NCBI GenBank assembly: GCA_036272935.1
Contig: DATAXP010000073.1
Location: 8,580-72,579, forward strand
Length of the DNA: 64,000 nucleotides
Reading direction: 5' to 3'
Origin: DATAXP01 sp036272935
GTDB taxonomy: Bacteria; Planctomycetota; Planctomycetia; Pirellulales; PNKZ01
Position numbers and translations under genes: made by a program. The notes under the pieces are model-generated. The model did no database searches. It was not told the origin of the DNA and saw nothing but the letters and a program-made list of their open reading frames with translations. Below, one piece after another: positions 24,066 through 33,703 of this stretch (the stretch's first letter is position 1; each line of letters opens with the position of its first letter).

Positions 24066-25619
24066 ATGAATCGCGTCGCCCTGGTTTGCCTTTTCGCACT
24101 CGGCACGCATCCTGGCCTTGCCGCCGACGGCTCGCGGCCGAACATCTTGTTCATCTACACCGACGATCAGCCGTACAAAACGTTGAGCTGCTACGCGGAA
24201 GCGCCGGATTGGGTGAAGACGCCTGAGATCGACAAGCTGGCGGCCAGTGGCATCCGCTTCACGCGCGCCTACTGCGGCGCCTGGTGCATGCCGAGCCGTG
24301 CGAGCCTGCTCACCGGACGGCTGCAACACGCCGTCGAGTCGATGCGCATGCAGGGCGATTACCCTGGCAGCACGTACGATCCCGCGCAGTGCCCGTTCTG
24401 GCCGGCGCTGGCACGTCAGGCGGGATACCAAACGGCCCAGATCGGCAAGTGGCACACCGGCACCGATACCGGCTTCGGCCGCGATTGGGACTACCAGATC
24501 GTCTGGAATCGGCCCAAGCATCCCGAGAACGCCGGCCACTACTACAAGGACCAGATCCTTGCGTTCAATGGCGAGGAACGGACTATCGAAGGTTACTCGA
24601 CCGACAACTACACCGACTGGGCAGTCGAATACATCGAAGGCAAACATCGCGATCCCGGCAAGCCCTGGTACCTCTGGCTGTGCTACGGCGCGATTCACGG
24701 ACCGACGACGCCCCCCCAGCGGCATCAAGGAGCGTATTCGGGCAACCAGGCGCCGGTACCGGCCGATATTTATGGCCCGCGTCCCGAGAAGCCGAAGTAC
24801 CTCGATAAGACCCAGGCCTGGGCGCCCGGCCCCGATGGCCGCCCGGCGATGCAGAAGCAAAACAAGCAGAACAATTTCGACACGAACAAAACCGGCAAGG
24901 GGTACGACGCCTGGGTGCAGCAGGTCAACGAGTGCGCGATGGCCATCGATGAAGGGGTGGGCCGCGTGATGCGGGCACTCAAAGACTCCGGCCAACTGGA
25001 GAACACGTTGGTCATCTACACGGCCGATCAGGGCTACGCCCTGGGCGAGCATGGCTGCAACATGAAAACGGCGCCGTACGACGCCAATATCGCCGGCCCG
25101 CTCATTATCAGCCGCCCTGGGACAATCCCACAGGGGAAGGTGTGCCAGCAGCCGGTGAACTCGCCCGACTTGGTGAACCTGATGTGCAACACCGCCGGCG
25201 TCGAGCTGCCGTGGAAGCAGCATGGCCGCGACATCGGCCCGCTCGTGCGCGATCCCGAGACCAAAGCCTGGGACGCGCCGATGCTCATGACCAGCACTGG
25301 CCACCACTACGGCAGCGACACCTCACCGATCCCCACCGACAAAACGCTCTACGAGCAGAGCAACGTGCCGTGGTGGGTCATGCTGCGCGACGGCCAGTTC
25401 AAATACATCCGCGTGCTGGTGCGCGGCGAGATGGAAGAACTGTATGACCTGAAGGCCGATCCCGAGGAGCTGCACAACCTGGCGCTCGACGGCGAGCACC
25501 GCAAGCAACTCGAGGCATTGCGGGCCAAGACGATTGCCGAGCTGCGCCGCACCGACGCACCGTTCGTCGACGCGATGCCGCCAACCAAGGCAATGCTGGA
25601 ACGCGCCGACGGTAAATGA
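24066..25619 (+). CDS. Sulfatase (formylglycine type), exported
   Basis: 517 residues with a short signal peptide (RVALVCLFALGTHPGLAADG). The metal site FIYTDDQPY is followed by the formylglycine motif with Cys74 in WCMPSRASLLTG (canonical CxPSR). Later come GKWHTGTDTGFG with the conserved Lys/His, the second metal site YTADQGYALGEHG and a C-terminal subdomain ending LYDLKADPEELHNLA. It is most likely an exported arylsulfatase-like enzyme acting on sulfated glycans, dependent on a formylglycine-generating enzyme encoded elsewhere. The start at 24066 precedes the signal peptide and has GAGAGA upstream. The next gene converges with only 8 bp between the stops. Confidence 0.93.
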   Translation: MNRVALVCLFALGTHPGLAADGSRPNILFIYTDDQPYKTLSCYAEAPDWVKTPEIDKLAASGIRFTRAYCGAWCMPSRASLLTGRLQHAVESMRMQGDYPGSTYDPAQCPFWPALARQAGYQTAQIGKWHTGTDTGFGRDWDYQIVWNRPKHPENAGHYYKDQILAFNGEERTIEGYSTDNYTDWAVEYIEGKHRDPGKPWYLWLCYGAIHGPTTPPQRHQGAYSGNQAPVPADIYGPRPEKPKYLDKTQAWAPGPDGRPAMQKQNKQNNFDTNKTGKGYDAWVQQVNECAMAIDEGVGRVMRALKDSGQLENTLVIYTADQGYALGEHGCNMKTAPYDANIAGPLIISRPGTIPQGKVCQQPVNSPDLVNLMCNTAGVELPWKQHGRDIGPLVRDPETKAWDAPMLMTSTGHHYGSDTSPIPTDKTLYEQSNVPWWVMLRDGQFKYIRVLVRGEMEELYDLKADPEELHNLALDGEHRKQLEALRAKTIAELRRTDAPFVDAMPPTKAMLERADGK

Positions 25620-25627
25620 GTCCGCGG

Positions 25628-28600
25628 CTACGGTCGCTGCATGGGGTCTTGATTGCCCAAGACCGCGCGCGGCGCGGCCTCGGCAGGGGCTGGTGCCGCG
25701 TTGTTCGGCATCACGGGTGCCGGATTGTTGGCGCCGGGTGCCATGTTCGGCGGAGCTGCATTGGCCGCCTGTGGCATCGGCAGCACAGGCACGCTTTCCG
25801 ACGGCTTCGGCGGAGCGCCGGTATCGGCCAGCAGGAACGCTCCCCAGAACAACGGGTGCACACCGCGCGGCGGAACGTGGATGCCGGTCTGGATCAGCCG
25901 CGGCTCGAGTGCCGGGTTCAGCTCGCGTTCCCACTCCAGCAGCAGGCTGCGCTGCCAGGCGTCGGCGGCGCTGGTGTGCGGCAGCTCTTGCAGGAACTCG
26001 CGCACCAGGTCGATGCTGCTCTGCCCGCCGGGGCGCCAACGGCTGATAAGCACGGTGCGTGCGCCGGTCGCCATCAACCCGGTGATCGACATGAACAGAT
26101 CGTTCCCTGCGTTGTTCTTCTTCAACGAGTTCTCAGCCGAGGTGTGGAACCCGGGGAGCACCACCACCTCGGGCGCGGCCCAAGGCAACGGCATCCACGC
26201 CGCCAGCGTGCTGCCCGGTGAGTTGTGATCCAGCGGGATCGGCGACCAATCGAACGGATTGTTGGTCGTGCCGGGAATAATGTCGCCCAGCACCACCAGC
26301 CGATCGGCCAGCGAGGCGATCATGCCGCTGGGGGCGTGCATGTGTCCGTGGATCGCCGTGGGATTGACCAGGGCGTGTTCCATGTCCTGGTACGCCGCCA
26401 CCGCCACCTCGTCGTCGTCCTGCGGGAACAGCCGGCCGAGCACCACCGCGGTGTTGCCACCTTGCTTCCGCGGTCGATTGTCGGCGATCCCCAGCCCCAC
26501 GGTCGGCGCGTAGCGCAGCTTCAGCTTGCTGGCCAAGGACACTGTGCTGTTGCCGTCGACCACCTGCAACGCTTCGAACGGCACGTACCACAGCAAGTTG
26601 TCGGGGACGATGACCAGCTCGGTGAACGTGTACGGCAGCGACACCTTCGAGTCGCGCATCAGCAGATCGAGCACCTCGCGGCCTTGCTTTTTCCAGGTGT
26701 TGTCGGCCAGATCGTTCGCGCGCAGTTGCTTGTTCTGCTCCCAGTTGCCCATGTCGCGCAGGAAGTTCTTCACCTCGCGCTCCACCGTGGTCGGCGAGGA
26801 GATCATCCAGTAGCCGTACTTGTCGTTGGTCATCAGGAAGCAGTGCGTCTGCCGGTTGGTGCAGAAGAACGCCAGCAGCGCCCGGCCGTCGGTCATTACT
26901 TCCTGCACCTGCTTCGTGGTGCGGATCGGCGGAAAGATAATGTCGGCCGGCTCGCGCCGCAGCGCGATCTCGCGCAGTATCACCTCCTGCTGCTGGCAGA
27001 CCTTCGCAAGCTCTGCCAGACGCTCGGCCTGTTCCTTGGCGTCGGCGGCATCGTTGAACCACAGCGGCTCGCGACGCAGGTCGTCGTACATCCGCTGCGC
27101 CTGCTGCGAGAGCTGGTCGTAGCCGACGAACCGCGTGAGCAAATCCTGCTTCTGCAACCGGGCACGCTGATCGAGCAGCTCTTCGGGCCCTTCGAGCAGC
27201 CAGCGCAAATTGAGCAGCCGGCCACCGAACTCCAGCGCACTCAGGAACCGGTGCCGCCGCGTCAGGTCGGCAATCTCCAGCGCCCGTTCGTACTCCTTGC
27301 GGGCGATCGCTACCTCGAACCAGCTCTCGTAGCTCGCCGTGTGTTGCACCGACAGCACCGAAAGGGCTTCGATCGGCTCGGTGAGCCAGTCGGCCGACAG
27401 CGGATCGCGCAGCAGCGTGGTGTACAGGTCCATCGCCACGCGCGGCGTAATCGATCCTTGGTTCTTCAGCAGGCTGTCGACCAGTGCAATCTGAAACAGC
27501 CACAGCGAGCCATCGCGCTGAAAGGTCATGGCCGAGGCCAGCGACGTGTCGCCGGCCGCTGCGATTCCATGCTGATAAGAGGCGATCGCGCCGGTGTAGT
27601 TCACCCGAGCGCCGAGGCGCGAAATCGCCACGTCGCCGCGGCCGATAAGCATGCGGGCCTTGGCGATGAAATCGGTCGCCGCCTTCGGCTGGCCCAGTGC
27701 CGTGGCGTTCTCGGCGCACAGTTGCAGTAGCGATACCTGCAGGTAACCCAAGCCGTTGCGCCGCGCCCACTCGGTGGCGGCCACCAACGGTGGGTACAGG
27801 CCCTTTCGGTTGGCCATCAGGTGCGTCATCATGCCGTAGCGGAACGCATCTTCCAGTGCGCCCCAGTCGTCGAAGTTCACGGCGGCGTAGGTGGCTTCCT
27901 CGTACCAACGTTCGGCGGTCTGAAAATCGGCCTGCGACAGTGCGATCCGCGCCAGCTCGACCATGGCCATCGCCGTGAGCGGATGGTCGAACTGCCCGCC
28001 GGCGACCAACGATCGCTCGAAGGCAACTTTCGCTTGCGGATCCTTGCCCGCCGCCGAGAATGCCATCGCCAACTGCAAGTCGACGTAGCATTCCGACCAG
28101 TGGTTGGGCTGCCCCTGCCGGCGGGAGCAGACTTCGAGCACCTGGTTGATCAGCGGATCGAACGGCGCGATCGGGCCGAGAATATCTCGTCGCCGGCGCA
28201 TGGCCTGGCAGGTGCAGCGCACCACCTCGTGGATGCACACCGGCACGAGCATCGGGTTCTGTACCACGCCGCCGCGCTGCAGCACGCTCATCTGGTTGAG
28301 CTGCCCCTGCGTGCTCATCGTGTATTCGTCGTACTGGCCGACCTGGAACACGCGCTTCGACGCGCCCCAGGGAACCGCCGCGACGGCGTTGCCGGCCACG
28401 TTCGGCGCGACGGTGGGCTTGAACTGCACGCGGATCATCCAATCGGCGTGCTGCACGTACAGGTTCAGCGCGATCGTGTACTGGTCGAGGGCCGGGCCAT
28501 ACTTGCCCAGTTGGTAGTAGCTGTCACCCGCCATGGTGTGGTAGCAGATCGAGTCGATCCACCGCACCGCGCCGGCCTTGATCGAGCCGGTCTGCGCTTC

Positions 28601-28744
28601 GTTGAGAAAGTCGGCCAACGAGCCACGGAAGGCACCGTCGTAGTACTCGTTCAGGTAGCCCCAATAGAGCGCGGTCGGCGCCTTGAGCTGCGCCTGCGCC
28701 GTGCCGCTGACCAACAGCAGTACGAGCGCGAGCAGATACTTCAC
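25628..28744 (-). CDS. Large exported CHAT-domain protein without catalytic cysteine
   Basis: 1038 residues. The GTG at 28744 gives a clean signal peptide (KYLLALVLLLVSGTAQAQ). Residues about 60-640 are helical and TPR-like (LGKYGPALDQYTIALNLY; ALSQADFQTAERWYEEATYAA). A CHAT (clan CD) domain fills about 640-980: the His region is AIHGHMHAPSG and the nucleophile strand reads VVVLPGFHTSAEN where active CHAT proteases have a Cys (LSACET). The Cys is replaced, so this is probably a pseudoprotease or scaffold. A Pro/Ala/Asn-rich tail closes the protein. The upstream open frame is not family-related. Confidence 0.85.
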   Translation of the reverse strand: MKYLLALVLLLVSGTAQAQLKAPTALYWGYLNEYYDGAFRGSLADFLNEAQTGSIKAGAVRWIDSICYHTMAGDSYYQLGKYGPALDQYTIALNLYVQHADWMIRVQFKPTVAPNVAGNAVAAVPWGASKRVFQVGQYDEYTMSTQGQLNQMSVLQRGGVVQNPMLVPVCIHEVVRCTCQAMRRRRDILGPIAPFDPLINQVLEVCSRRQGQPNHWSECYVDLQLAMAFSAAGKDPQAKVAFERSLVAGGQFDHPLTAMAMVELARIALSQADFQTAERWYEEATYAAVNFDDWGALEDAFRYGMMTHLMANRKGLYPPLVAATEWARRNGLGYLQVSLLQLCAENATALGQPKAATDFIAKARMLIGRGDVAISRLGARVNYTGAIASYQHGIAAAGDTSLASAMTFQRDGSLWLFQIALVDSLLKNQGSITPRVAMDLYTTLLRDPLSADWLTEPIEALSVLSVQHTASYESWFEVAIARKEYERALEIADLTRRHRFLSALEFGGRLLNLRWLLEGPEELLDQRARLQKQDLLTRFVGYDQLSQQAQRMYDDLRREPLWFNDAADAKEQAERLAELAKVCQQQEVILREIALRREPADIIFPPIRTTKQVQEVMTDGRALLAFFCTNRQTHCFLMTNDKYGYWMISSPTTVEREVKNFLRDMGNWEQNKQLRANDLADNTWKKQGREVLDLLMRDSKVSLPYTFTELVIVPDNLLWYVPFEALQVVDGNSTVSLASKLKLRYAPTVGLGIADNRPRKQGGNTAVVLGRLFPQDDDEVAVAAYQDMEHALVNPTAIHGHMHAPSGMIASLADRLVVLGDIIPGTTNNPFDWSPIPLDHNSPGSTLAAWMPLPWAAPEVVVLPGFHTSAENSLKKNNAGNDLFMSITGLMATGARTVLISRWRPGGQSSIDLVREFLQELPHTSAADAWQRSLLLEWERELNPALEPRLIQTGIHVPPRGVHPLFWGAFLLADTGAPPKPSESVPVLPMPQAANAAPPNMAPGANNPAPVMPNNAAPAPAEAAPRAVLGNQDPMQRP

Positions 28745-29146
28745 AGCCCCGAGCGCAAGTGAGGGGGTTGAAAACGCGAGTCGTGGCACGGGGCGCAAGA
28801 CCGCTCGCTGGCGCTCGCGGCTGGGAAGTGCCTCGGTGCCGGCTGTTTTGCGATGTGGCATTCTCTTCGCCAACGAGGAGATTGGTCGCCGCGCCCACCC
28901 AATACCAGGATACCGGTGCCAGAGGGCGGAGCAAAGCAACTCCCCCTGCTTCGCCCAGTTTTCCAGGTCACAGCCTACCGTGGCGGCCGATCAGCCGGGC
29001 CGCAGAATTTTCGTAATCGTTCTCAACTCTCGCACCGGCAGTGTCGATAACGAGTGGGCCGGATATTCCGTCGGCAACGATTCTGACGATTCGTCTCGAC
29101 GGAAATAGGCAGTCCGGCGGCGCTGGCCCTATCTGGGAGACGATCG
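28745..29146. other. Divergent promoter region without gene
   Basis: It separates the minus-strand CHAT gene from the plus-strand lipoprotein gene. I see no open frame with a recognisable domain and no strong hairpin. Promoters for both directions are expected but not placed. Confidence 0.5.
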
Positions 29147-29503
29147 ATGAGGACGTCGGCAACGCGAGGAAGCCTGGCGATGGTCGCCGGCCTGGGGCTG
29201 GCAGCGGTGCTGTCGGCTGCCGGCTGCCAGTCGGACTTCAATGGGCAGGTGCTCCCCAGCGCCTGGTGGCAGACCGACGACGTTCAATACTTCCCGCCGG
29301 GCAGCGAATTCCGGCTCTCGCGCGAGGCGGCCGCCATGCAAGCCGCCAAACGTAACGCGGCCCTTGGGCCGGCTGGTGCGGCCGCGGCAGCACAGGGCGC
29401 AGCGGGTGCTCCGCCGCAACCGTTGCAGGTACCGACTCCGCTGGGCGTGCCCATGGGCACGCCACCGCAGGCGATGCCTCCGGCCGGTGAGCCATTGCAG
29501 TAG
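29147..29503 (+). CDS. Small putative lipoprotein
   Basis: 118 residues. The signal peptide ends in a lipobox (AAVLSAAGCQSD), so the mature protein should be lipid-anchored at Cys27. The segment WWQTDDVQYFPPGSEFRLSREAAAMQA is followed by an Ala/Pro/Gly-rich tail (PLQVPTPLGVPMGTPPQAMPP). I do not recognise a family beyond planctomycete lipoproteins of this shape. GGGAGA precedes the ATG. The GlsB-like gene follows 64 bp downstream and may be cotranscribed. Confidence 0.7.
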   Translation: MRTSATRGSLAMVAGLGLAAVLSAAGCQSDFNGQVLPSAWWQTDDVQYFPPGSEFRLSREAAAMQAAKRNAALGPAGAAAAAQGAAGAPPQPLQVPTPLGVPMGTPPQAMPPAGEPLQ

Positions 29504-29567
29504 GTGATTGCCGTCAACGCTCGGCACGCATCGAATCCATTGCCCCATCCAAGGAATCAAGAACCCT

Positions 29568-29960
29568 ATGGATCCCATCGAACTTCCCGCCAACCTACAA
29601 CACCTGGCCAACGATCTGTTGGTCTGGATCGGCTTCGGCACGGTGACTGGCCTGGTGGCCAAGGCGATCATGCCCGGCCGCGATCCCGGCGGGGCGATCG
29701 CCACGCTCATGATGGGCGTCGGCGGCAGCGTGATCGGCTCTGGCGTGCTTGCCTATTTCTGGCAAGGGCACCGGGTGACGCCAATCAGCCCGGTCGGCTT
29801 TCTGGTCGCCACGGTCGGCGCGTTCATTCTGTTGTTCTTCTACCGGCTGCTCAGCGGACGAATGCACGTCGAGGAAGGCGATCGCGTGCCCGAGCCGTAC
29901 TATCGACGCATGCTGGGCGTCGGCCGCCGCCGTAGCCGGGAATACATCGAGCGCGACTAA
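29568..29960 (+). CDS. GlsB/YeaQ/YmgE-family stress membrane protein
   Basis: 130 residues. Three membrane segments carry the family pattern (GTVTGLVAKAIMPGRDPGGAIATLMMGVGGSVIGSGV, then ISPVGFLVATVGAFILLFFYRL), formerly called transglycosylase-associated proteins. Members are small stress-induced inner-membrane proteins of unclear mechanism. The C-terminal tail is cytoplasmic and Arg-rich (YYRRMLGVGRRRSREYIERD), longer than in the typical 80-residue relatives. AAGGA upstream supports the ATG at 29568. A bidirectional hairpin terminator follows. Confidence 0.88.
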   Translation: MDPIELPANLQHLANDLLVWIGFGTVTGLVAKAIMPGRDPGGAIATLMMGVGGSVIGSGVLAYFWQGHRVTPISPVGFLVATVGAFILLFFYRLLSGRMHVEEGDRVPEPYYRRMLGVGRRRSREYIERD

Positions 29961-29975
29961 AAACGAATGCGAAAC

Positions 29976-30016
29976 GCGAAATGCTTAATTGCAGACATTA
30001 AGCATTTCGCATTTTT
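29976..30016. terminator. Hairpin terminator between convergent genes
   Basis: A perfect 14-bp stem (GCGAAATGCTTAAT with ATTAAGCATTTCGC) and a short loop are followed by ATTTTT on the plus strand. It can end the GlsB transcript and, less clearly, the L,D-transpeptidase transcript from the other side. Confidence 0.75.
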
Positions 30017-30018
30017 GC

Positions 30019-31134
30019 CTACCGCACGATCGTCACGCGCGAGCCGATCGACAGAATGTCGTACACTTCGACGATATCCTGTTGACCCATTCGGATGCAG
30101 CCGCGCGACTCGGCCTTGCCGATGCTCGACGGATCGCTCGTGCCGTGGATGCCGAGCTTGTTTCCCAGGTCGATCCAGCGGCCACCGAGCGGATTGTTCG
30201 GGTCTTCCGGGCCGATCACCTGGTTCGGTCCATAATAGGTCGGGTTCGTCACCTTGTTTTGCACGACCAACTCCGCCTCGGGCGTGCTCTGATCCTGGCC
30301 GATACCAACGCGGAAACGCCCCGCGTAGCGGCCGTGGATGAACAACGTCAGTTCGCAATCGTTCAGCGTCACCAGCGCGTCGAACGGACCTTGCAGCACC
30401 TTCAACGAGTCGCCGGCACGGATCGGCTGACCTTCGGCAATGCCGTTGATCTTCCCGAGCAGTTGCCACGTCACGCCGAAGCGGTCGGCAATCCGTTCGA
30501 GCGAATCGCCGGGCTGCACCACGTACGCCGGGCTGAGCAAGTGCTCGCGCGAGTACACCACGGTGCCGGCCAATTGATCCAACAGATCGAACAACTGTGT
30601 GCGATCGGCCGGCGAAAGCCGCGTGTCGGTCGACCACTCGGACAGCCGCAGCAACGCCTCGGCCAATTCGTGCCGGGCGAGCAACCCTTGGGCGTCGTTC
30701 CAGGCGGTCATGAACTCGGTATGAACGTCGGGTGCCTCGGGAGCCGCTGGTTCAATCCCCTCGGCGGTGAGCGTGGCGATCGGCATCGTCGTCGCAGCGC
30801 TCGATTCGGCCGCCGGCGCGGCTGCCGACGGATCGATTGCCGCGCGGGCTGCGCTGGCCAGTGCGTCGGTCGCTGGATCGACGGCGCTCGGCGGTGTGGT
30901 GGTGCTTGGCGCTAAATAATGCGGAGCCGGTGCATCGGCAGCCGCTGCGTCGGGCAGTGAGACGGCCGGCGGCTCGCTGCTAGCCACGGTCGGCATTTCG
31001 ACCTGCGGCGCGTTGCCCCAGTCACCCGCTCCGGCCGGCTCGGGTGGATCGGCACGGCGCGTGAGCGTGGCATAGCCCCCGTATCCGAGAGCCGCAAGCA
31101 CGACTCCCGCACACAGTGTTTTCAACATGTTCAC
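30019..31134 (-). CDS. L,D-transpeptidase with LysM domain
   Basis: 371 residues. A GTG start is chosen because AAGGAGGA stands seven bases upstream of it. An N-terminal membrane anchor (LKTLCAGVVLAALGYGGYATL) is followed by a long Ala/Pro/Thr-rich linker, a helical segment, a LysM peptidoglycan-binding domain (about 204-248, YVVQPGDSLERIADRFGV) and a YkuD catalytic domain (about 250-371). The active-site motif is GIHGTSDPSSIGKAESRGCIRM-like, with the nucleophile Cys346 preceded by SRG. It should make 3-3 cross-links or attach proteins to peptidoglycan in the periplasm, which fits planctomycetes having peptidoglycan. Confidence 0.92.
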   Translation of the reverse strand: MNMLKTLCAGVVLAALGYGGYATLTRRADPPEPAGAGDWGNAPQVEMPTVASSEPPAVSLPDAAAADAPAPHYLAPSTTTPPSAVDPATDALASAARAAIDPSAAAPAAESSAATTMPIATLTAEGIEPAAPEAPDVHTEFMTAWNDAQGLLARHELAEALLRLSEWSTDTRLSPADRTQLFDLLDQLAGTVVYSREHLLSPAYVVQPGDSLERIADRFGVTWQLLGKINGIAEGQPIRAGDSLKVLQGPFDALVTLNDCELTLFIHGRYAGRFRVGIGQDQSTPEAELVVQNKVTNPTYYGPNQVIGPEDPNNPLGGRWIDLGNKLGIHGTSDPSSIGKAESRGCIRMGQQDIVEVYDILSIGSRVTIVR

Positions 31135-31299
31135 CGCTGCGTCCTCCTTGACGACCACGGCCGCGAGGGCAATGACGGATTATCGAGTCGCGGGATCATA
31201 CCCAGGCCGCCTAATCGACGCTATTGCGAAATCGCTTCGCTTCGCCGCTGCTTAGCGACGGTCGCCCACGACCGCCACCTCGAAAGCGCGACCGGCCGG

Positions 31300-32094
31300 C
31301 TACGCACTTCCGTGCGCCCCGCCCAGCGCCTCGAATAGCTCACAGTGCAGCGCCGCAGTGGACGCTGCCACGAATCCAGGTTGCTCGGCGTCGAAACGCT
31401 TGCCCGATCGGCCCGTGACGGTTGCCCCCGCTTCGGTTGCTAGCAGCACGCCGGCGGCAATGTCCCAAATTCGCGTGTGACTCGACCAGTAAGCATCGAA
31501 CCGGCCCGCTGCCAGATAGCAGAGATTTAAAGCTGCGGAACCGATGCGGCGCATCGCTCCCGCGCGGAGCACCACGGCGCAGAACTCATGCAGCGCCGGC
31601 GCGTCGTCGGTCACTGCGGCCGGCAGGCTCATCGCCACCACGGCCTGCTCGAGCCGCTCGACGCCGCTCGCGCGCATCGGCTTGCCGTTCAACCACGCCC
31701 CGCCTCCGGCAGTCGCCGTGAAGCATTCATCCCTACACGGATCATAGACCACGCCGGCGACGATTCGGCCGCGCTGCTCGAGCGCAACCGACACGGCCCA
31801 TGCTGGGATCGACCGCACATAGTTCGTCGTGCCGTCCAACGGATCGACGATCCAGCGGTAGCCGTCGGCGTCAGGTGCGATCGACACCTTCTCCTCGCCC
31901 AAGAAACCATGGCTGGGGAAGGCGCCGAGCAGAATCTTCTGAATCAACTCCTGCGAAGCAACGTCGGCCGCGGTCACCAGGTCCGAAGGCCCCTTCTCGC
32001 GCACGTCCAGTTGCCACGTCCAGTCGCGCAGCAGTTTCCCGGCAGTGCGCGCCGCGTACTCGGCAACACTCAAGAAATCATTCGCGGCAACCAA
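31300..32094 (-). CDS. Inositol monophosphatase-family phosphatase
   Basis: 264 residues with the metal-binding motifs of the Li+-sensitive phosphatase superfamily: SDLVTAADVASQ, GEE in FLGEEKVS, DPLDGTTNYVR (both metal Asp residues) and IWDIAAGVLLATEAGA (third metal Asp). It hydrolyses small sugar or inositol phosphates such as inositol-1-phosphate, or possibly PAP-like substrates. The family cannot be split further by eye. The start is a TTG with CAGGAG upstream; no ATG is available near the domain edge. It is divergent from the uracil-DNA glycosylase gene. Confidence 0.9.
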   Translation of the reverse strand: MVAANDFLSVAEYAARTAGKLLRDWTWQLDVREKGPSDLVTAADVASQELIQKILLGAFPSHGFLGEEKVSIAPDADGYRWIVDPLDGTTNYVRSIPAWAVSVALEQRGRIVAGVVYDPCRDECFTATAGGGAWLNGKPMRASGVERLEQAVVAMSLPAAVTDDAPALHEFCAVVLRAGAMRRIGSAALNLCYLAAGRFDAYWSSHTRIWDIAAGVLLATEAGATVTGRSGKRFDAEQPGFVAASTAALHCELFEALGGAHGSA

Positions 32095-32156
32095 TCGCGG
32101 CTCCTGGCAACAAGGGGGGCGTTCGTCGATTATAAACCCATGTTATGCTGCGGTGC

Positions 32157-32912
32157 ATGTCGCATGCCTCGACGCGCTGGGAACGATTGAACCGCCGGAT
32201 CGTCGCCTGCGATCGCTGCCCTCGGCTGCGCGAGCACTGCCAGGCGATCGCCCACACCCGCCGCAGGGCGTTTGGCGACGAAACATACTGGGCGCGCCCG
32301 GTCTCGAACTTCGGCGACTCTAGCGCACGGCTGCTGATCGTCGGCCTCGCCCCGGCCGCGCACGGCGCGAACCGCACCGGTCGGATGTTCACCGGCGACC
32401 GCAGCGGACAATGGTTGTACCGCGCGTTGCACCGCGCCGGGTTCGCCACCCACGGCGAATCGACGAGCCGCGACGATTCCTTGCGGCTTCTCGACTGCGC
32501 GATCACAGCGGCGTGTCACTGCGCACCGCCCGACAACAAGCCTGCCCCCGACGAGCTGGGTGCTTGCCGCACCTGGCTCGATGAGACATTGTCTCTGGTG
32601 CCGGCGCGCGTGTTGTTGGCCTTGGGGCAGATCGCTTGGCGCGCTGTTGTAACCGAGTCTCGCCAGCGCGCGTGGTACAACGGCGCCATGCCGCGCTTCG
32701 GACACGGCGCCTGCGTGGCTTTATCCGACGGCCGCTGGCTCTTGGGGAGTTATCATCCGAGCCAGCAGAACACATTCACCGGCCGGCTGACCGAGCCGAT
32801 GTTCGACGCCGTATTTGCCGAGGCACGCCGCTTGATCGACGCCGCAAGCGCATCCGGCGCCGGCCCTGGACTAGCCCACGAGCGCGGCCTACAATCGCAC
32901 TTCGCGCGCTAA
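32157..32912 (+). CDS. Family 5 uracil-DNA glycosylase (UDGb)
   Basis: 251 residues. It has an N-terminal iron-sulfur cysteine pair in ACDRCPRL, the UDGb motif A GLAPAAHGANRTGRMFTGD (lacking the Asp/Asn water-activating residue of UNG, as usual in family 5), a further cluster cysteine in the AACHCAPP region, and the C-terminal motif GSYHPSQQNTFTG with catalytic-region His. It removes uracil, hypoxanthine and related deaminated bases from DNA. An ATG four codons upstream (32145) is equally possible. It is followed 45 bp later by bacterioferritin. Confidence 0.93.
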   Translation: MSHASTRWERLNRRIVACDRCPRLREHCQAIAHTRRRAFGDETYWARPVSNFGDSSARLLIVGLAPAAHGANRTGRMFTGDRSGQWLYRALHRAGFATHGESTSRDDSLRLLDCAITAACHCAPPDNKPAPDELGACRTWLDETLSLVPARVLLALGQIAWRAVVTESRQRAWYNGAMPRFGHGACVALSDGRWLLGSYHPSQQNTFTGRLTEPMFDAVFAEARRLIDAASASGAGPGLAHERGLQSHFAR

Positions 32913-32957
32913 CAAAATCGACAGCTCCGACTCGCACGTTCCGCCCGGGAGACACCC

Positions 32958-33446
32958 ATGCAAGGCAACTCGCAGATCATCGATGCACTCAACAGAGCGT
33001 TGACCATCGAATTGACGGCGATCAATCAGTACTTCATCCAGGCGCGGATGTGCGACAACTGGGGCTTCACCAAGCTCGGCAAGAAGCACTACTCGGAATC
33101 GATCGGCGAGATGAAGCATGCCGACAAGATCATCCAGCGCATCCTGTTCCTTGAAGGAGTGCCCGAGATCGCCCGCTACGACGTGATCCGCGCCGGCACC
33201 AACGTCAAAGACCAGTTCGAGTTCGACTTGCAACTCGAGACGAACGGCGTGAAGGCGTACAACGATCTCGTCGAACTGTGCGCCAAGCTGAAGGACGCTG
33301 GCACGCGCGACATGGTCGACACCATCCTTACCGAAAGCGAAGAGCACGTCGATTGGCTCGAGACGCAGCTGGGGCTGATCGATTCGGTCGGGCTGGAAAA
33401 CTATCTGCAATCGCAGATGGGCGAGCACCAACTCGACGAGCATTAA
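32958..33446 (+). CDS. bfr: Bacterioferritin
   Basis: 162 residues. This four-helix protein forms a 24-subunit iron-storage shell. The ferroxidase ligands are all in place (Glu18, Glu51, His54, Glu94, Glu127, His130), and Met52 in GEMKHADK is the haem ligand that separates bacterioferritin from plain ferritin. GGGAG precedes the ATG. It should store iron and limit Fenton chemistry. It lies between a DNA glycosylase and a regulatory phosphatase gene, all in the same direction, but spacing to the next gene (257 bp) suggests a separate transcript. Confidence 0.96.
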   Translation: MQGNSQIIDALNRALTIELTAINQYFIQARMCDNWGFTKLGKKHYSESIGEMKHADKIIQRILFLEGVPEIARYDVIRAGTNVKDQFEFDLQLETNGVKAYNDLVELCAKLKDAGTRDMVDTILTESEEHVDWLETQLGLIDSVGLENYLQSQMGEHQLDEH

Positions 33447-33703
33447 TTCCGGTTGTAACGCCTGCATCACGCTTGCGGCTTAGCGCGCCGCACGCCTGTT
33501 AAACTCTGCCGTCTATTCCGGCGGGGCGAGCATTCATTCACCGCCCGCGGCAGGCCGGCCGATGTAAGACCCTGCCGGTCACGGATGCTGGGCAAGCTGT
33601 ACGATCGATTCTCCAATCAGGTCGCAGCCGCCCCCACGGCAAGGAGAACGGACCGAGTCTCCGCCAGTGCTACGTTCCGCGCGCCTTTGCATCGACGCCA
33701 ACC

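Noticed and set aside
26225..27730. 501-residue open frame opposite the CHAT gene
   Set aside because: It is an antisense shadow of a high-GC gene; the composition is Arg/His/Val-rich with no domain.
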